Shown in pieces: positions 7,235-8,906 of a DNA stretch of 8,906 bases. How positions within the stretch are numbered: the first letter of the stretch is position 1; the number at the start of each line of letters is the position of its first letter. The DNA lies in contig JAEWWF010000364.1 in NCBI GenBank assembly GCA_023396465.1, positions 1 through 8,906 of the forward strand, read 5' to 3'. Position numbers and translations under genes: made by a program. The stretch comes from Pseudomonadota bacterium (GTDB lineage Bacteria; Pseudomonadota; Alphaproteobacteria; Rhodospirillales; Rhodospirillaceae). Below the pieces are notes generated by a model that worked only from the letters and a program-made list of their open reading frames with translations, did no database searches and was not told the origin of the DNA.

Positions 7235-7338
7235 GGCATTGGCGCTGTTTCGACGTGTACGGCATCCCATCACGTCACACTCTCCGACAGGCCAATTCCC
7301 TCGACCTTGGCGGCGGTCTGCGGACCGCCGCATTTTTT
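7235..7338 (+). ncRNA. candidate general-stress small RNA
   Basis: A transcript from the GGAAC-type promoter would start near 7235 and end at the T-run at 7333-7338, about 100 nt. It can fold into an outer stem, ATTGGC (7238-7243) with GCCAAT (7291-7296) plus CTGT (7245-7248) with ACAG (7287-7290), with one bulged G. Inside is a hairpin, GACGTG (7252-7257) with CACGTC (7271-7276), whose 13-nt loop contains CCC. A C/T-rich single strand (7297-7306) leads to the terminator hairpin. No convincing protein frame fits the segment. Caulobacter GsrN is a known SigT-dependent small RNA of the same pathway with a C-rich target-binding loop. Whether this is a homologue or an independent RNA cannot be decided by eye. 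Confidence 0.5.
7310..7338 (+). terminator. intrinsic terminator
   Basis: GCGGCGGTC (7310-7318) pairs with GACCGCCGC (7323-7331) around a TGCG loop, followed by A and six T (7333-7338). This is a textbook factor-independent terminator and the best in the window. It lies about 180 nt past phyR and 90 nt before the 54-aa gene, so it closes a transcription unit that begins upstream, most simply the candidate small RNA. Confidence 0.8.
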
Positions 7339-7427
7339 GGCTCCGAGTCCTCTTCCTCTTCCGGCGGCAACGGGTCCGGCCGGCGGTCCGTTTCTCCTCG
7401 GCACACAGCCCCGTGAGGACACCGTCA

Positions 7428-7592
7428 ATGGACACCACCCAGTACCATGCCGCCCGTGGCGAACTGAAACGGCTGGAAGACCTCCCCCAACCCGATGAGG
7501 AAGCACGGGAGCGCATGGAATCGCTTCGCCGCGAGATCGCCGCTTACGAGGACGGCGCCCGGTCGAAGGGAAAGCCCCCGACCGTGGAGTGA
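7428..7592 (+). CDS. 54-aa acidic helical protein
   Basis: I do not recognise a family. The 54-residue product is rich in Glu, Arg and Ala and mostly helical (about 6-18 and 22-44), with a Pro-containing turn (LPQPDEEAR, 19-27) and a basic Pro-rich tail. It has no membrane segment or cysteine, and the form suggests a helical hairpin or short coiled coil. GTGAGGA precedes the ATG at 7428 by about 9 nt. The same frame is open back to 7191, but that part crosses the intrinsic terminator and is Arg/Ser/Pro-rich, so I reject it. The stop codon is 4 nt before the lipid kinase start, which implies an operon. Its promoter is not obvious: either read-through of the terminator or an unrecognised site in 7339-7427. 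Confidence 0.65.
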   Translation: MDTTQYHAARGELKRLEDLPQPDEEARERMESLRREIAAYEDGARSKGKPPTVE

Positions 7593-7596
7593 CCCC

Positions 7597-8906
7597 ATGT
7601 CGCGCCGCGCTCTCCTCATCGTCAACGAGAACAGCTCCCGCGGGCAGGGTGACCTGCGGCCGCTGCTCGATATCCTGCGCGACGCCGGCGACATCGAGAC
7701 GGCGGTGTTCGCCAGCCGCTCCCGCGATCATGTGGCGGACATCGTCGCCGGGCACGGACACGATGTCGACATGGTGATCATGGCGGGGGGCGATGGCACC
7801 ATGAATGCCGCCGTCGATTGCCTGCACGCCCGGGGCCTGCCGCTCGGGGTTTTGCCGCTCGGCACCGCCAACGACCTCGCCCGTACCCTCGGCATTCCCG
7901 CCGATCCCGAGGCCGCCTGCCGCGCCATCGCGCAAGGCCGCCTGCACCGCATTGATCTTGGCCGCGTCAACGGCAAGCTGTTCTTTAACGCTGCCTCGGT
8001 GGGCGTGGCGGCGCGATTGTCGCACCGCCTGGACCGCGACCTCAAGGCCCGCTGGGGAGTGCTCAGCTATCCCTTGCGGGTGCGGGAACTGATCGGCGAC
8101 AGCGAAGCCTTCGAGGCCGAAATCCGCGGCGACGATGGTGATGTCACCCGCGTGCGCTCGATCCAGATTGCCGTCGGCAACGGCCGCTGCTACGGCGGCG
8201 GCATGCGGGTGGCCGAAGACAGCGCCATCGACGACGGCCGCCTCGATCTCTACAGCCTGGAGCCACAGAGCCTGTGGCGGCTGGTGCTGTCGCTGCCATC
8301 GCTGCGGGCCGGCCGGCACGACCAGTTGGAAGGATCGCTTACCCTCCAGGGCCGGCGCTTCACGGTCACCACCGACGCGCCCATGGACGTGGCCACCGAC
8401 GGCGAGGTGACGACCTGCACGCCGGCGGTGTTCGAGGTTCTGCCGGCCGCCCTGCCGGTACTGATCCCGGCCGATGGCGATGGCGAAGGAGTGACCAGGA
8501 TGTTCCTGCGGGATGAACGGGCGGTGCTGCTCGACGACGTGATCGTGGCGGTGAAGCGGTCCATGCAGGACATGCGAGACGCCGCCGCCACCCAGAATCC
8601 GCCCGACCGGCTGTCCACCACGCTGGCGGCCATCGCCGACCGGCGCGGGCGGCTGGTGAGCCGACTGGAGGAAGCCCTGCGGGCGCTCGGCGACCTTCCA
8701 TCGGCCCCCGACCCCGACCGACAGACCGTCTCCCACCTGACCTTGAAGCTGAAGGCGCTGCTCAGCGGCGATCACGCCGGCACCGTGGCGGAGGCGGCCC
8801 TGGCCGACGAAGACGACCTGACGGCGGCGCTGGAGGTCGCCCGGCAGGCCGACCTGCCGCCGGAGGCCGGCGCCGCCCTGCGTGACCTTCAGGCGGACGT
8901 CCAGGC
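7597..8906 (+). CDS. YegS/DagK-type lipid kinase fused to a DUF2383-like helical domain (3' end outside window)
   Basis: Predicted cytosolic or membrane-associated kinase phosphorylating a diacylglycerol-like lipid with ATP. The kinase part (about 1-298) has the nucleotide motif GGDGTMN at 64-70, LPLGTANDLAR at 86-96, GNGRCYGGGM at 194-203, the DDGRLD motif at 212-217 and DGE at 268-270, all typical of the family. From about 302 to the window end (436 codons seen, no stop) is a second, helical domain (LLDDVIVAVKRSMQDMRDAA at 311-330, LTLKLKALLSGD, DLPPEAGAALRDLQADV). It resembles the DUF2383/PA2169 four-helix, ferritin-like family. Most YegS-type kinases end near 300 aa, so this is a fusion. 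The ATG at 7597 follows GGAG at 7-nt spacing and lies 4 nt after the 54-aa gene. Substrate and role of the extra domain are unknown. Confidence 0.9.
   Translation, partial: MSRRALLIVNENSSRGQGDLRPLLDILRDAGDIETAVFASRSRDHVADIVAGHGHDVDMVIMAGGDGTMNAAVDCLHARGLPLGVLPLGTANDLARTLGIPADPEAACRAIAQGRLHRIDLGRVNGKLFFNAASVGVAARLSHRLDRDLKARWGVLSYPLRVRELIGDSEAFEAEIRGDDGDVTRVRSIQIAVGNGRCYGGGMRVAEDSAIDDGRLDLYSLEPQSLWRLVLSLPSLRAGRHDQLEGSLTLQGRRFTVTTDAPMDVATDGEVTTCTPAVFEVLPAALPVLIPADGDGEGVTRMFLRDERAVLLDDVIVAVKRSMQDMRDAAATQNPPDRLSTTLAAIADRRGRLVSRLEEALRALGDLPSAPDPDRQTVSHLTLKLKALLSGDHAGTVAEAALADEDDLTAALEVARQADLPPEAGAALRDLQADVQ

Noticed and set aside
7191..7427. N-terminal extension of the 54-aa protein to the ATG at 7191
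   Set aside because: It would run through the EcfG-like promoter elements and a textbook terminator, has Arg/Ser/Pro-rich shadow-like composition, and the internal ATG at 7428 has a good SD.
7270..8775. Long minus-strand frame of 501 codons
   Set aside because: It is antisense to the lipid kinase and 54-aa gene, His/Gly/Arg-rich without recognisable domains, and crosses the intrinsic terminator.

Overview
The window is GC-rich chromosomal DNA whose gene content points to an alphaproteobacterium, most likely of the Rhodospirillales type (Magnetospirillum/Rhodospirillum-like; inference from protein character, not a search). The key marker is a PhyR-type response regulator (sigma-like domain fused to a receiver domain) beside an ECF sigma factor and a small anti-sigma protein. 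That is the core of the alphaproteobacterial general stress response (GSR).

Left half, minus strand (about 1-4877). Read in the direction of transcription there is a 126-aa protein of unknown function, then msrP (molybdopterin methionine sulfoxide reductase with a Tat signal), then msrQ (haem membrane partner, overlapping msrP by 10 nt), then a large five-PAS diguanylate cyclase with intact GGDEF and RxxD inhibitory site. The third PAS domain resembles the FixL haem-PAS and keeps the positions of its haem-ligating His and O2-contacting Arg. Periplasmic protein repair and c-di-GMP signalling are therefore adjacent. Beyond the cyclase lie a hairpin and a three-copy 8-bp repeat.

Right half, plus strand (about 4878-8906). 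A divergent intergenic region carries an EcfG-like promoter (GGAAC-N17-GGTT) ahead of the ECF sigma gene, followed by an 80-aa soluble anti-sigma protein and a perfect 13-bp GC hairpin. A 453-bp non-coding region with AT-rich and structured segments precedes phyR. Downstream of phyR is a second EcfG-like promoter (GGAAC-N16-TGTT). About 80 nt beyond it is a classical intrinsic terminator with no convincing gene between them, and the intervening RNA can fold. This looks like a stress-controlled small RNA gene of about 100 nt. Next come a 54-aa acidic helical protein and, 4 nt later, a YegS-type lipid kinase carrying a C-terminal four-helix DUF2383/PA2169-like (ferritin-like) domain, cut by the window end.

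Working model (inference): phosphorylated PhyR sequesters the small anti-sigma and frees the ECF sigma, which transcribes its own gene and the 7205 promoter, giving the small RNA and perhaps, by read-through, the 54-aa protein and lipid kinase. The points most worth testing are the candidate sRNA, the lipid kinase-DUF2383 fusion, the atypical anti-sigma and the haem-PAS cyclase. No tRNA, rRNA, CRISPR array or transposase was seen.
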